Assembly: GCA_031413815.1 (NCBI GenBank)
Contig: JANOFU010000112.1
Location: 8,923-72,922 of the forward strand
Source of the DNA: JAGVSR01 sp031413815
GTDB lineage: Bacteria > Pseudomonadota > Alphaproteobacteria > Rhizobiales > Hyphomicrobiaceae
Direction: 5' to 3'
DNA length: 64,000 nucleotides
The position numbers were made by a program, and so were the translations under genes. Shown here piece by piece: positions 35,991 to 44,874 of this stretch (positions are counted from its first letter, which is position 1; each line of letters opens with the position of its first letter). Below the pieces are notes generated by a model. That model searched no databases, was not told the origin of the DNA, and saw nothing but the letters and a program-made list of their open reading frames with translations.

Positions 35991-37942
35991 CCACTGACGA
36001 GTTGATCGTCCAGATCAGTCACGCCTCGCATGCCGGCGATTGGGCTGGTGTGCAGCAATACCTAGGTCAGCTCAAGAAAGTTATGGCCGAACAGGGGCGG
36101 CCCATCAATTCGCCGAACGCGTACCGGCTGGTTGAGGCGTTAAGCGATTGCGCGCCGCTGATGCGGCAGGGGCCCGACCCCTACGCGCTGGTCAGAAAGA
36201 TCACAGCCCATGCTGCGACGACGCCGCCCAACATTGCTGAGATGCGCTCGTCGTGGGACTTGCTCTATGCAATGCTGGCGGATCATGAAGTGCGGCTGGC
36301 AAGTCCCGATGTCCGGACTGTCTTAGAAACCTTCCGGAATGTCCGGTCCTTCGATCTCGTGACCAGGCTTGCCGATCGGGCCCTGATGCGTGACGCGGGG
36401 GACGCGCGTGTGCGCAACGTCTACGCGCAATCGCTGATCGAAACGGGACAGACCTTTGCCGCTATCCCGATGCTGGAATCCGTAAAAGCCCTCCCCAATG
36501 TTGCCAAAAGGGACATCGACGAGACGCATGGCCTGCTCGGGCGTGCGAACAAGCAGATCTACATAGACAACGTCAAGTCGCCGAGTACGCCTCTCGCCAC
36601 GCGCCTTCAATTCAAGCCTTATCTCGAACGCGCCATCACAGAGTACGCAGCTGTCTACGACCCGTCACGGCCCGCTGAAAACTACTGGCAAGGGGCCCAG
36701 GTCGCCGCACTTCTGGCTCTCGCCGCTGAAGATGGATTTGCGAACATCAAGAACCCGACGGGGCTTTCAACCGAGACCCTGTCGCGAAAGATCATTGACG
36801 CGCTCGCGCCGTCCGCTGAGAACAATCCGGACGCCTGGGTCAGCAATACAGTGGGTCAGTGCTATCTGGCGCTGAAGGACTACGAGAATGCCGCCAAGTA
36901 CTACGGCATTTTCGCACGCCACAGGCCTATGCAGGACTTTGTGCTCATGGGAACCGTCCGGCAGCTTGAGCAAATTTGGCGGATCAAGCCGGATACACCG
37001 GGCGCGGGAAGTTTATTGGCGATCCTCAAGGCCGAGCAGGTCCACCAGGTCGAAGGCGCGTTTACGCTGCCGAGCCGGCAGCTTGGAACACTGCGCGAAC
37101 TCGCGGGGTCGCCCCACACCGAGAGTATGGTCGAAGATGGCGACTTTTTGAAATTGAAAGAGTTAAGGGATGCTGTGCAGCGCGCAGGTGGTGTGGTCGC
37201 CGTCAAAAGCCCGATGGGCGATACGATGGGAACCGGGTTCCTGTTCAAGGGCAAAGATCTGAGCGACCGGCTCGATAACGCCGTTTATCTTATGACCAAT
37301 GCTCACGTTATGACGGAGAAAAACAAGGAGGGGGCTGAGCCCGGAACACTTGATCCCCAGACGGTCCGCCTTAAGCTCGAAGCGCTCGATTTGGAATTGT
37401 CGTGCGAGCCCGTTACCAGTTGGCAATCGCCCATCGTCAAGCATGACACCTCGATCGTGAAAATCACGTCGTCAATTGGTGATGCGGCCACCTTACCTTT
37501 TGCGAAAGAAACCCTTCCACTCGACATCGAAGATCCAGCGTTGGCACGAACCGGCACACGCGTGAGCATTATCGGGCATCCGAAGGGTGGTGATTTGTCC
37601 CTGTCGATTGTGAAGTCACTGTCGGGCGCGAAAGGTCTGTTGGTTGATATGGGGCCGCGCAAGCCCGACGAGGCCGATCCCGTTTATCTGCACTACCGCG
37701 CACCGACCGAAAGGGGAAATTCCGGCAGTCCGGTATTCGAGGCAGGCGGCTGGAACGTGATTGGGCTTCACCACATGGGCTTCGATCAATTTGAGGGCCG
37801 GCACAAGCTGAATGGCAAGACCGGCATGCATCACGCCAATGAAGGCATTTGCATCAAGTCGATCCGCCGCGCTGTCGACAAAGACTTGGCTCCGCAGAAG
37901 GCGCAGACGGGGAAGTGGGGCTTGATGAAGAAAGCGACGTGA
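35987..37942 (+). CDS. TPR/TRAFs-binding-like protein with C-terminal trypsin-like protease
   Basis: A 651-residue cytoplasmic protein. The first 400 residues are helical and repeat-like, resembling the TRAFs-binding (DUF4071) type of TPR region. The last 230 form a chymotrypsin-fold serine protease with an intact triad: His in MTNAHV (about 438), Asp in KHDTSIVKI (about 485) and Ser in RGNSGSPVF (about 577). There is no signal peptide, unlike DegP-type proteases. Its start overlaps the previous stop (ATGA). Helical sensor plus protease is a layout seen in bacterial conflict systems; a role here is inferred. Confidence 0.75.
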   Translation: MTTDELIVQISHASHAGDWAGVQQYLGQLKKVMAEQGRPINSPNAYRLVEALSDCAPLMRQGPDPYALVRKITAHAATTPPNIAEMRSSWDLLYAMLADHEVRLASPDVRTVLETFRNVRSFDLVTRLADRALMRDAGDARVRNVYAQSLIETGQTFAAIPMLESVKALPNVAKRDIDETHGLLGRANKQIYIDNVKSPSTPLATRLQFKPYLERAITEYAAVYDPSRPAENYWQGAQVAALLALAAEDGFANIKNPTGLSTETLSRKIIDALAPSAENNPDAWVSNTVGQCYLALKDYENAAKYYGIFARHRPMQDFVLMGTVRQLEQIWRIKPDTPGAGSLLAILKAEQVHQVEGAFTLPSRQLGTLRELAGSPHTESMVEDGDFLKLKELRDAVQRAGGVVAVKSPMGDTMGTGFLFKGKDLSDRLDNAVYLMTNAHVMTEKNKEGAEPGTLDPQTVRLKLEALDLELSCEPVTSWQSPIVKHDTSIVKITSSIGDAATLPFAKETLPLDIEDPALARTGTRVSIIGHPKGGDLSLSIVKSLSGAKGLLVDMGPRKPDEADPVYLHYRAPTERGNSGSPVFEAGGWNVIGLHHMGFDQFEGRHKLNGKTGMHHANEGICIKSIRRAVDKDLAPQKAQTGKWGLMKKAT

Positions 37943-37997
37943 CGGTAAGGTCCATGACGCCCCTCACAGCCTTGCAATAGACTCGCGGAGATCCCCT

Positions 37998-38507
37998 TTG
38001 CTCATCAATGTCTTTGTCAGCGTGGGACGCGTTTTATCTCCGCAACAGGAAACGTTCCTTGCCCTGGTGCAAGACAAACTTAAGCGCGAAGGATTTCGCC
38101 ACCGCACCGTGGGGCGCACGGACAATAGCCGTCAGCCATTGCTTCTGGTTGATCGTCTCATGGACAAGTGTGCTGCTGCGGTCGTCATCGCCTGCGAGCG
38201 CATTGTCATCGAAAAGGGTTTGGAGCGGCGCAGCAGCGAACATCAGGACACCATATCCCACCAGGGTTTACCGACACCGTGGAATCAGATCGAAGCGGCG
38301 TTTGCCTACGCTAAGCGCCTACCCGTGCTCGTCATCAAAGAGGAGGGTGTCAGAGGCGAGGGACTACTTGAACCGGGATATGACTGGTACGTGCACTCGA
38401 CGCCTTTGACGGCGGATTTCCTCGTGTCGGACCGGTTTCTAGGGATATTTGACGAATGGCAGTTGGACGCCAAACGCCGTGCCGGGTGGTTCAAGTGCCG
38501 GGGGTAA
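37998..38507 (+). CDS. Small TIR-like alpha/beta protein
   Basis: A 169-residue protein. The pattern is a beta strand INVFVSVG, a helix, an arginine-rich turn, a strand AAVVIA, and PTPWNQIEAAFAYAKRLPVLVI, in which W..xxE.A resembles the TIR box containing the catalytic Glu of NAD-cleaving TIR domains. The conserved-looking GEGLLEPGYDWYVH follows. Nucleoside deoxyribosyltransferase-like folds are an alternative. The start is TTG at 37998 with GGAG 7 bases upstream. It lies 55 bases after the protease gene and probably ends the operon. Confidence 0.6.
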   Translation: MLINVFVSVGRVLSPQQETFLALVQDKLKREGFRHRTVGRTDNSRQPLLLVDRLMDKCAAAVVIACERIVIEKGLERRSSEHQDTISHQGLPTPWNQIEAAFAYAKRLPVLVIKEEGVRGEGLLEPGYDWYVHSTPLTADFLVSDRFLGIFDEWQLDAKRRAGWFKCRG

Positions 38508-38550
38508 GCCGGAGTTATGCGCGATCAATGGTTGCGTGCCACTTTTCCAG

Positions 38551-39195
38551 TTACGCCACGTCGCTCAATCCCAACGCTAGCTGCACGGGTTTAAACGAGC
38601 GGCGGTGAATGGGGCAGACGCCGAGGCGGGCGAGCGCATCTTTATGTTCGGGTGTGCCGTAGCCTTTGTGGCGGGCGAAGCCGTAGCCGGGGTACTCGCG
38701 CTCCATGGCGATCATCAACCGGTCGCGTGTCACTTTGGCGACGATCGACGCCGCCGCAATCGATAGGCACTTAGCATCGCCCTTGACGATGGTGCGCGTT
38801 TCGCAACCGAGCTGCGGCGCTTTGTTGCCGTCGATCAGTGTCAGGGCCGGCTTGACGCTGAGCCCTGATACGGCCTCAGCCATGGCCCACAGGGTGGCTG
38901 CGAGAATGTTGTCGCGGTCGATGCGTTCAACATCGGCAATGCCGGTGGCCCAGGCTGCCGCACTCTCGACAATACGCCGGTAGAGGACATCGCGCGCATC
39001 TTCGTCGAGCGCTTTAGAATCATCGATGCCCGGCGGAATATTTGCCGGATCGAGGATCACAGCCGCAGCGATAACCGGCCCAGCCCAGGGTCCGCGCCCC
39101 GCTTCATCGACCCCGGCAACGGGGCCACGGCCGAGCTCGATCTCGACGCTTTCGAGGTCGAATGTCGGGCTGAAGCGCGAATCGGTGATTCTCAT
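38551..39195 (-). CDS. rnhB: Ribonuclease HII
   Basis: A 214-residue endonuclease that removes ribonucleotides from DNA-RNA hybrids. Catalytic acidic residues are in GVDEAGRGPWAGPV, with SIAAASIVAKVTRDR and RHKGYGTPEH also diagnostic. I chose the ATG at 39195; alternative starts are at 39204 and 39231. It converges with the TIR-like gene and is divergent from the ABC-F gene. Length is normal. Confidence 0.94.
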   Translation of the reverse strand: MRITDSRFSPTFDLESVEIELGRGPVAGVDEAGRGPWAGPVIAAAVILDPANIPPGIDDSKALDEDARDVLYRRIVESAAAWATGIADVERIDRDNILAATLWAMAEAVSGLSVKPALTLIDGNKAPQLGCETRTIVKGDAKCLSIAAASIVAKVTRDRLMIAMEREYPGYGFARHKGYGTPEHKDALARLGVCPIHRRSFKPVQLALGLSDVA

Positions 39196-39241
39196 GGCGC
39201 TGAGCATCGGGCGTGAGGGGAAAAGAGTCAAAAATAGTCTT

Positions 39242-39269
39242 CCCTCTCCCCGTCCTTACGGGGAGAGGG
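39242..39269. repeat. Palindromic repeat, CCCTCTCC family, copy 2 (short)
   Basis: CCCTCTCCCCGT - CCTT - ACGGGGAGAGGG, a perfect hairpin between the divergent rnhB and ABC-F genes. Same family as 20812-20949 and 60735-60857. Confidence 0.85.
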
Positions 39270-39321
39270 GGACATCGTCACCTCGTGACAGCCAGCCCGG
39301 CACGGGCTATCCCCTGGCCCT

Positions 39322-41235
39322 ATGCTGCACATCAACGACCTCACGTTCCGCATCGAAGGCAAGCCAATCTTCGAACACGCCACAGCCGGGATTCCGACGG
39401 GCCACAAGGTGGGTCTCGTAGGCCGCAACGGCGCGGGCAAATCGACCTTGCTGCGGCTCATTACGGGAGAGTTGCATCCCGATGATGGATCGATCACCAC
39501 GCCGCGCGGCGCACGCATCGGTCATGTGGCGCAGGAAGCGCCCGGTGGGTCAGATACGCTTATTGAATGGGTACTGGCCGCCGACACCGAACGGGGGCAG
39601 CTTTTGGCCGAAGCCGAGACGGCGACGGATCCAAATCGTATTGGCGAAATCCAAATCCGGCTGATAGACATCGACGCGCATGCCGCACCTGCCCGCGCGG
39701 CGAGTATTCTGGCCGGTCTCGGGTTTGACGAGCAGGCGCAGGGGCGCGCGTGCGCGGAATTCTCCGGCGGCTGGCGCATGCGCGTGGCGCTTGCGTCGGT
39801 TCTTTTCCTCCAACCAGAAATTCTGCTGCTCGACGAGCCGACCAACTATCTCGACCTTGAAGGCACGCTGTGGCTTGAGACCTATCTGCGGGCCTACCCT
39901 CACACCGTGGTGATTGTCAGCCATGACCGCGATCTGCTGAACCGCGTGCCAGGTGCCATTGTGCATTTGGAGCGCGGCAAGCTGACGTTCTACTCGGGCG
40001 GCTACGACGACTTCGAGGAAACGCGCCGCGAAAAGCAGCGCTTGGAACTGAAGCTCAAGAAAAAGCAGGATGACGATCGCCGCCGCATCCAGGCGTTTAT
40101 CGATCGCTTCAAGGCCAAGGCGACAAAGGCCAAGCAAGCACAAAGCCGGGTGAAGGCGCTGGCCAAGATGCAGCCCATTGCGGCACAAGCCGAAGACCGC
40201 GTTACGCCGTTTCTGCTGCCCAATCCTGAGAAAATGCTGGCCAGTCCGCTGCTGCGGCTGGAGGAGGCGACGGCCGGATACTCGCCGGACGCCGTTATTC
40301 TGCGCAATCTTAATCTCCGTCTCGACCAGGACGACCGCATCGCGCTGCTCGGCCAAAACGGCAATGGCAAATCGACATTTGCCAAGCTGCTCGCTGGCCG
40401 TCTCGCGCCGCTGACGGGCAAGGTGTACGGCGCCAATCGCGTCACGGTCGGATACTTTGCCCAGCATCAGCTCGACGATCTCAATCCGCTGTCAACGCCC
40501 TACGACTACATGGTCAAGATGCTCCCCGAGGCGACGGAAGCGCAAAAGCGCACCAAACTCGGCACGTTTGGGTTCAGTGCGGATAAGGCCGATACCAAAT
40601 GCGGCAAGCTCTCCGGCGGCGAGAAGGCCCGGTTGCTGCTGGCGCTGACAGCATTCCATGGTCCGCACCTTCTGATCCTCGATGAGCCGACCAACCATTT
40701 GGATATCGACAGCCGCGAAGCCCTCATCCATGCGCTGGCCGAATACGAAGGCGCAGTGATCCTCATCAGCCATGACCGGCATTTGGTCGAAGCAACCGCC
40801 GACCGGCTTTGGATTGTGCGCGGCGGCACGGTTTCGAACTACGATGGCGACATGGAGAGTTACCGCGCCGAGCTGCTGTCGGATCGCTCGTCGCCGGGGC
40901 GCGGGGCGAACGGATCCAGCGCTGCATCGGGCGAAGCACGCGTCGACCGGGCCGCACAGCGCAAAGCGACGGCGGAACGGCGCGCTGCGTTGGCGCCGCT
41001 GAAAAAGGCGGTTCAATCCGCGGAGAAAACGGTCGAGCGGTTGACGGCAGAGCTCGCGAAGTTCGACGCGGTGCTTGCTGATCCCGCTCTCTATGCTGAT
41101 CCGCAGAAGGCGCAGAAGATGACGCTGGAGCGCGGTTTGATGGCCAAGAAACTTGGCGACGCGGAAAACGCTTGGATGACGGTCGCAGCGGACTTCGAGC
41201 AAGCTGAAGGAGAGGTGTCGGACCTAGGTCCGTGA
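39322..41235 (+). CDS. ABC-F family ATPase (Uup/EttA-like)
   Basis: A 637-residue soluble protein with two ABC domains and no membrane part, as in ABC-F ribosome-associated factors. Domain 1 has GRNGAGKST, SGGWRMR and LLDEPTNYLDLEGTLWLE; domain 2 has GQNGNGKST, LSGGEKARLLLAL and LDEPTNHLDI. The inter-domain linker is charged and helical. The C-terminal 100 residues form a coiled coil. Members act on stalled ribosomes or ribosome assembly. The start ATG at 39322 is clear. Confidence 0.92.
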   Translation: MLHINDLTFRIEGKPIFEHATAGIPTGHKVGLVGRNGAGKSTLLRLITGELHPDDGSITTPRGARIGHVAQEAPGGSDTLIEWVLAADTERGQLLAEAETATDPNRIGEIQIRLIDIDAHAAPARAASILAGLGFDEQAQGRACAEFSGGWRMRVALASVLFLQPEILLLDEPTNYLDLEGTLWLETYLRAYPHTVVIVSHDRDLLNRVPGAIVHLERGKLTFYSGGYDDFEETRREKQRLELKLKKKQDDDRRRIQAFIDRFKAKATKAKQAQSRVKALAKMQPIAAQAEDRVTPFLLPNPEKMLASPLLRLEEATAGYSPDAVILRNLNLRLDQDDRIALLGQNGNGKSTFAKLLAGRLAPLTGKVYGANRVTVGYFAQHQLDDLNPLSTPYDYMVKMLPEATEAQKRTKLGTFGFSADKADTKCGKLSGGEKARLLLALTAFHGPHLLILDEPTNHLDIDSREALIHALAEYEGAVILISHDRHLVEATADRLWIVRGGTVSNYDGDMESYRAELLSDRSSPGRGANGSSAASGEARVDRAAQRKATAERRAALAPLKKAVQSAEKTVERLTAELAKFDAVLADPALYADPQKAQKMTLERGLMAKKLGDAENAWMTVAADFEQAEGEVSDLGP

Positions 41236-41532
41236 TGCGCAAAAACCGCGCAGACTGGAATTCAACGCTGCCAGCCGTGCACAGAGTTCAAATGCAGTGT
41301 CGTGCGAACTAGACCGCTGAATTTGCTCGCAAAGAGCGTAAATGCGCTCTCACGGAGAGACACCAACTCTGATTATGCGAATAACCTTCATCTGTTTGTC
41401 ATGTATGAAATTGAAGCACGGGAGTCAGCCGATCCGGCGCAGCGGGGTGCGACGGTCGGGGGGTGTGAGGGCCCCTCGATAAGATGGGTTGTCTCCCGTG
41501 CACTCTTGATCGTTCCGCGAAGAGCGCGACGC
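41236..41532. other. Intergenic region after the ABC-F gene
   Basis: Just under 300 bases. A GTG-started 85-codon frame (41302-41559) overlaps the HTH gene and has no recognisable motif. The middle part (about 41330-41420) is relatively AT-rich. I see nothing else supported here. Confidence 0.45.
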
Positions 41533-41916
41533 CTATTGGTGATCGGTGTCGGGCACTAGGCTGACCTCAAGGCGGACCCGGTCGCAGGCGACCTTCGGGA
41601 TCTTGCCACGGCCCTTAGCCTTCAGCAGCACCACAATCCCGAGTTCAGACAACCGCGCTAGCGTTCGCGTTAGGCTCGCCTTCGGGCGGCCAGAAATGCG
41701 CGACAGCTCGGCGAGCGTCTTAGGTTCGGCCGTCTTAATGAGACGCAACAGCTTGAGGTTGCGGTCAGATAACAGCCGCATCAGCTTTTCCGGGCGCGGT
41801 CCGCGCAGAGTGGTGGTTGCGGGGCCTGCCGGTTTGGCACCAGGCGCTGTGCCGTTTCCTGGAGTGTCTAGAGCGGGTTGTGCGAACTGAAAGTGAAGAA
41901 CCTTACCTTCATCCAT
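41533..41916 (-). CDS. Winged-helix (MarR-like / COG4190-type) regulator
   Basis: A 127-residue DNA-binding protein. After a variable N-terminus, a winged helix-turn-helix is evident: LSDRNLKLLRLIKTAEPKTL, then ELSRISGRPKASLTRTLARL and a wing. It resembles regulators of the HVO_A0114/COG4190 type, often antitoxins of TumE toxins. I looked for tumE in the flanking frames and did not find it, so this may be an orphan. Start at the ATG at 41916; the frame extends to 42024. Confidence 0.7.
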   Translation of the reverse strand: MDEGKVLHFQFAQPALDTPGNGTAPGAKPAGPATTTLRGPRPEKLMRLLSDRNLKLLRLIKTAEPKTLAELSRISGRPKASLTRTLARLSELGIVVLLKAKGRGKIPKVACDRVRLEVSLVPDTDHQ

Positions 41917-42103
41917 GGGACATCCATCATGACCGATGGGCACCGGGTGACGCCGGCGAACCGGGTCAACCTTGCGGCGCCGACGTTTCTGTAGCGCGGG
42001 ATAGCGCCTATCTGAGAAGGTCAACGCGCGGGGCGGCCGGAAGGATCACCGGACACGCAACAATATCACGATTGTGATCGGGGACAGGGTGAGGGGGCGG
42101 GTG

Positions 42104-42242
42104 CTGCGGGGTAGGTCGGACTGAGCAAGGACGCCGTGGGCGTTCGCGCGATGTCCGAAACAGTGCCAGCGGTTTGTCGGACATCGTTGTGGCGCTTGTC
42201 AGCGCCCTCACTCAGTCCGACCTACACTGCGGCCTACCCCGC
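42104..42242. repeat. Compound palindromic element at the 3' end of glyS (GTAGGTCGGA family, copy 1)
   Basis: Nested inverted repeats: outer GCGGGGTAGG / CCTACCCCGC, then GTAGGTCGGACTGAG (42111-42125) / CTCAGTCCGACCTAC (42211-42225), then inner GATGTCCGA (42150-42158) / TCGGACATC (42177-42185). It covers the glyS stop codon at 42234-42236 and most of the gap 41917-42233. A relative is at 56524-56638. It looks like a MITE or REP-type element. Confidence 0.85.
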
Positions 42243-44456
42243 GATCTTCGAAAAATCGGCGACGGTCTGCGTGGCGGAGCGGATTTCGGACAGCATGCGC
42301 AGCCGGTTTTCGCGCAGTTTGGGGTCGGGGTCGTTGACCGTGACTTTGACGAAGAACGCGTCCACGGGCGCGCGCAGTTCAGCGAGCGCGTTCATCGCGC
42401 CTTTGAAGTTTTCGACGTTGATGGCGGCGACCGTGTCTTGCTTGACGCTTTCGATGGCGGCGGCCAGTGCCAGCTCCTCGTTGTCTTTGAGCAGTTTGAG
42501 GTCGTAGGTGCCCACGTAGCTGGTCTTGTCCTTCTTTTCCTCGATGGCGAGAATGTTGGCGGCGCGCTTGGTGCCCGCCAGCAGGTTTGCGCCGTCGTCG
42601 GTTTTCAAGAATGCATCGAGCGCTTCGACGCGCTTGACGATGAGGGCGAGGTCGTCCTGCCCACCAAGCGCGAACACGGCGTCGATCAGGTCGTGGCGGG
42701 CGCCTTTGTCCTTCAAGTAGACCTTGAGGCGGTCGGCGAAGAAGGAGAGGAGGTCTTCACAAACTTCCATCCAGTTAACAGGCACCGCTTCAGTTGTAGA
42801 AAGCCACTTCTTAAATTGGTCCTCGCCGCTGGCGGCAGCTTCAAATGCCTCTGCAGTTGACCCATAGAATTCGGCAAGTTTGCGATACTCCGACTTACCG
42901 GAAAACTTCCGCTTCCAGAATTGCTCATTTATCTGGTCCCACGCTACGGGAAGATGATCGCGCATCCCAACCCGCAAATCATTCTCCAGAACGATGCGGA
43001 TCACGCCCAAGGCAGCGCGGCGGAGCTGATACGGATCGCCTGACCCTGTCGGTTTTTCATTGATCGCCCAGAAGCCGACGAGCGTGTCGAGCTTGTCGGC
43101 CAACGCGACGGCGATGGCGACCGCATCACCTTCGTCTTCGCGCGGCAGGGTGTCGGTCTGGCCCTTGGGCTTGTAGTGGAGTTCAATCGCGCGCGCGATT
43201 TCGGGCTTCGTGCCTGCGTGTTCCGCGTAGTAGCGACCCATCAGGCCTTGGAGTTCCGGGAACTCGCCCACCATGCCGGAGACGAGATCGGCCTTGCACA
43301 ATTGCGCGGCGCGGCGCGCGTCTTCCTTTTCGGCGTCGACCGCGCCCGCAATCTGAAACGCAAGTTCGGCAATACGCTCGACACGATCCTTCTGGCTCCC
43401 GAGCTTTTCGTGGAACGTGATGCCGGACAGCGCAATCGCCATCTCGTCGAGTGGCTTTTTCAGGTCCTGGTCCCAGAAGAACTTGGCGTCGCTCAATCGT
43501 GCGCGGATGACCTTCTCGTTGCCCGAAACAATCTGGGCGCCGCCGTCGGTCGCCGTCAGGTTCGAGACGAGAATGAAGGCGTTGGCGAGCTTCTTCGTTT
43601 TGGGGTCGCGCAGCGAGAAGCACTTCTGATGCTGCTTCATCGACGTGGTCAGGCATTCGCCCGGAACCTCCAGAAAGCTCTTCTCGAACTCGCCCATCAG
43701 CACGACCGGCCATTCAGTCAGTCCCGCATTCTCCACCGTTAGCGCGTCGTCCTCGACCAGTTGGAGCTTCGCTGTCTTGGCCAGCGCCTGGGCGTGTCCA
43801 GCGATCGATGCCGCGCGGTCGCCTGGATCGAGCATCACTTTGTGCTTTTCCAGCGCCGCCCTGTAGTCCGCGAAATCCTTGACCTTGAAGCTGTCGTTGC
43901 CATGGAAGCGATGGCCGCGTGTGCTCGTGCCGCTGGTAATCCCCGCGACCTCGAACGGCACCACCTTGCCGCCGAGGAGGCAGATGATCGATTGCAGCGG
44001 GCGCACCCACTGGAACGTGCCCGATCCCCACCGCATGGACTTCGGCCACGGGAACTTCGCCATCACAGCTGGGACCACGTCGGCGATAATGTCGGTGGCG
44101 GCGCGCCCTGCCTTTTCAATGCGCGCGACGTAGTAGTCGCCCTTCTTGTCGTCTTTGACGATTTCGGCATCGGCCAGCGCTGCAAGTCCCGCCGACTTCA
44201 GAAACCCAGCGACAGCCTGTTCGGGCGCGCCGACGCGCGGGCCTTTGCGCTCTTCGGAAATGGCAGGAGATTTCGCCGGGACGTGGTCGATCACCAGCAC
44301 CAGGCGCCGCGGTGTCGAAAACGACTTCGCCTCGCCCGTCTCCAAGCCCTGCGCCTTCAAGCCCTCGATCACGAGCCGCCGTAAATCGTCCGCCGCCCGC
44401 AGCTGCATGCGCGCCGGAATCTCTTCGGAAAACAGTTCAAGCAGCAGTTCGGTCAT
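42234..44456 (-). CDS. glyS: Glycyl-tRNA synthetase beta subunit
   Basis: A 740-residue subunit of the bacterial alpha2-beta2 glycyl-tRNA synthetase. The N-terminus MTELLLELFSEEIPARMQ and the internal TSTRGHRFHG and PSRGEFEKSFLEVPxE-like blocks are diagnostic. The ATG at 44456 gives the normal family N-terminus, although the frame runs open to 44693. In this window it is separated from glyQ by about 3 kb holding vapBC, small membrane proteins and an L,D-transpeptidase. Its stop codon is inside a palindromic element. Confidence 0.94.
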   Translation of the reverse strand: MTELLLELFSEEIPARMQLRAADDLRRLVIEGLKAQGLETGEAKSFSTPRRLVLVIDHVPAKSPAISEERKGPRVGAPEQAVAGFLKSAGLAALADAEIVKDDKKGDYYVARIEKAGRAATDIIADVVPAVMAKFPWPKSMRWGSGTFQWVRPLQSIICLLGGKVVPFEVAGITSGTSTRGHRFHGNDSFKVKDFADYRAALEKHKVMLDPGDRAASIAGHAQALAKTAKLQLVEDDALTVENAGLTEWPVVLMGEFEKSFLEVPGECLTTSMKQHQKCFSLRDPKTKKLANAFILVSNLTATDGGAQIVSGNEKVIRARLSDAKFFWDQDLKKPLDEMAIALSGITFHEKLGSQKDRVERIAELAFQIAGAVDAEKEDARRAAQLCKADLVSGMVGEFPELQGLMGRYYAEHAGTKPEIARAIELHYKPKGQTDTLPREDEGDAVAIAVALADKLDTLVGFWAINEKPTGSGDPYQLRRAALGVIRIVLENDLRVGMRDHLPVAWDQINEQFWKRKFSGKSEYRKLAEFYGSTAEAFEAAASGEDQFKKWLSTTEAVPVNWMEVCEDLLSFFADRLKVYLKDKGARHDLIDAVFALGGQDDLALIVKRVEALDAFLKTDDGANLLAGTKRAANILAIEEKKDKTSYVGTYDLKLLKDNEELALAAAIESVKQDTVAAINVENFKGAMNALAELRAPVDAFFVKVTVNDPDPKLRENRLRMLSEIRSATQTVADFSKIAG

Positions 44457-44535
44457 GAGGGGCGCCAAAGATGGGTCTGGGAGCGTTGGTTCTAGCCGTT
44501 CAGGATGCGTTCGCGAAGCAAAAAGAGGGGTGTTC

Positions 44536-44571
44536 TTGACAGGTACTAAACCTACACATACTATATGTGTA
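44536..44571 (+). promoter_or_regulatory. vapBC promoter with overlapping palindromic operator
   Basis: TTGACA (44536-44541), a 17-base spacer and TACTAT (44559-44564) make a near-consensus sigma-70 promoter. A perfect palindrome TACACATA-CTA-TATGTGTA (44553-44571) overlaps the -10, the classical site for autorepression by an antitoxin. The antitoxin start follows at 44590. Confidence 0.85.
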
Positions 44572-44589
44572 AGTTTTGGAAACGTGACC

Positions 44590-44874
44590 ATGATCCGCAA
44601 ACAGTTCTTTATCGAGGAAGAACAGAACGCCCGCCTGAAGCGGGTCGCGCGCATATCGGGCAAGTCCGAGGCGGAGCTGATCCGGGAAGGCATTGATCAG
44701 CGATTGAAAGATGCCAAAGAATTGGCCGAGCCGGAGGACTGGAAGGCTGCTTGGTTCAAGGCGGCCGGCATGTGGGCCGACTATCCGGAGATCGATGCGA
44801 TCATGGCGGATAGGCGGCGCGCACGAGGCCGGCGCCGTGACCGGGTCAACAAGCGCATGGCCGCGAAGAAATGA
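44590..44874 (+). CDS. vapB: Ribbon-helix-helix antitoxin of a VapBC pair
   Basis: A 94-residue protein. The N-terminal ribbon-helix-helix region has the strand RKQFFI followed by ARLKRVARISGKSEAELIREGI, typical of CopG/MetJ-like antitoxins. The C-terminal half should wrap the toxin; it is charged and ends basic (RRRDRVNKRMAAKK). The start is the ATG at 44590. The promoter and operator are directly upstream, and the stop overlaps vapC by 4 bases (ATGA). Confidence 0.85.
   Translation: MIRKQFFIEEEQNARLKRVARISGKSEAELIREGIDQRLKDAKELAEPEDWKAAWFKAAGMWADYPEIDAIMADRRRARGRRRDRVNKRMAAKK

Noticed and set aside
41302..41559. An 85-codon GTG-started frame
   Set aside because: No motif, no ribosome-binding site, and it runs into the HTH gene on the other strand.
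41533..41916. A TumE-type toxin expected beside the HTH regulator
   Set aside because: I read the flanking frames up to 42240 and found no matching sequence.
42174..42860. A 228-codon plus-strand frame opposite glyS
   Set aside because: Antisense shadow of a well-supported gene.
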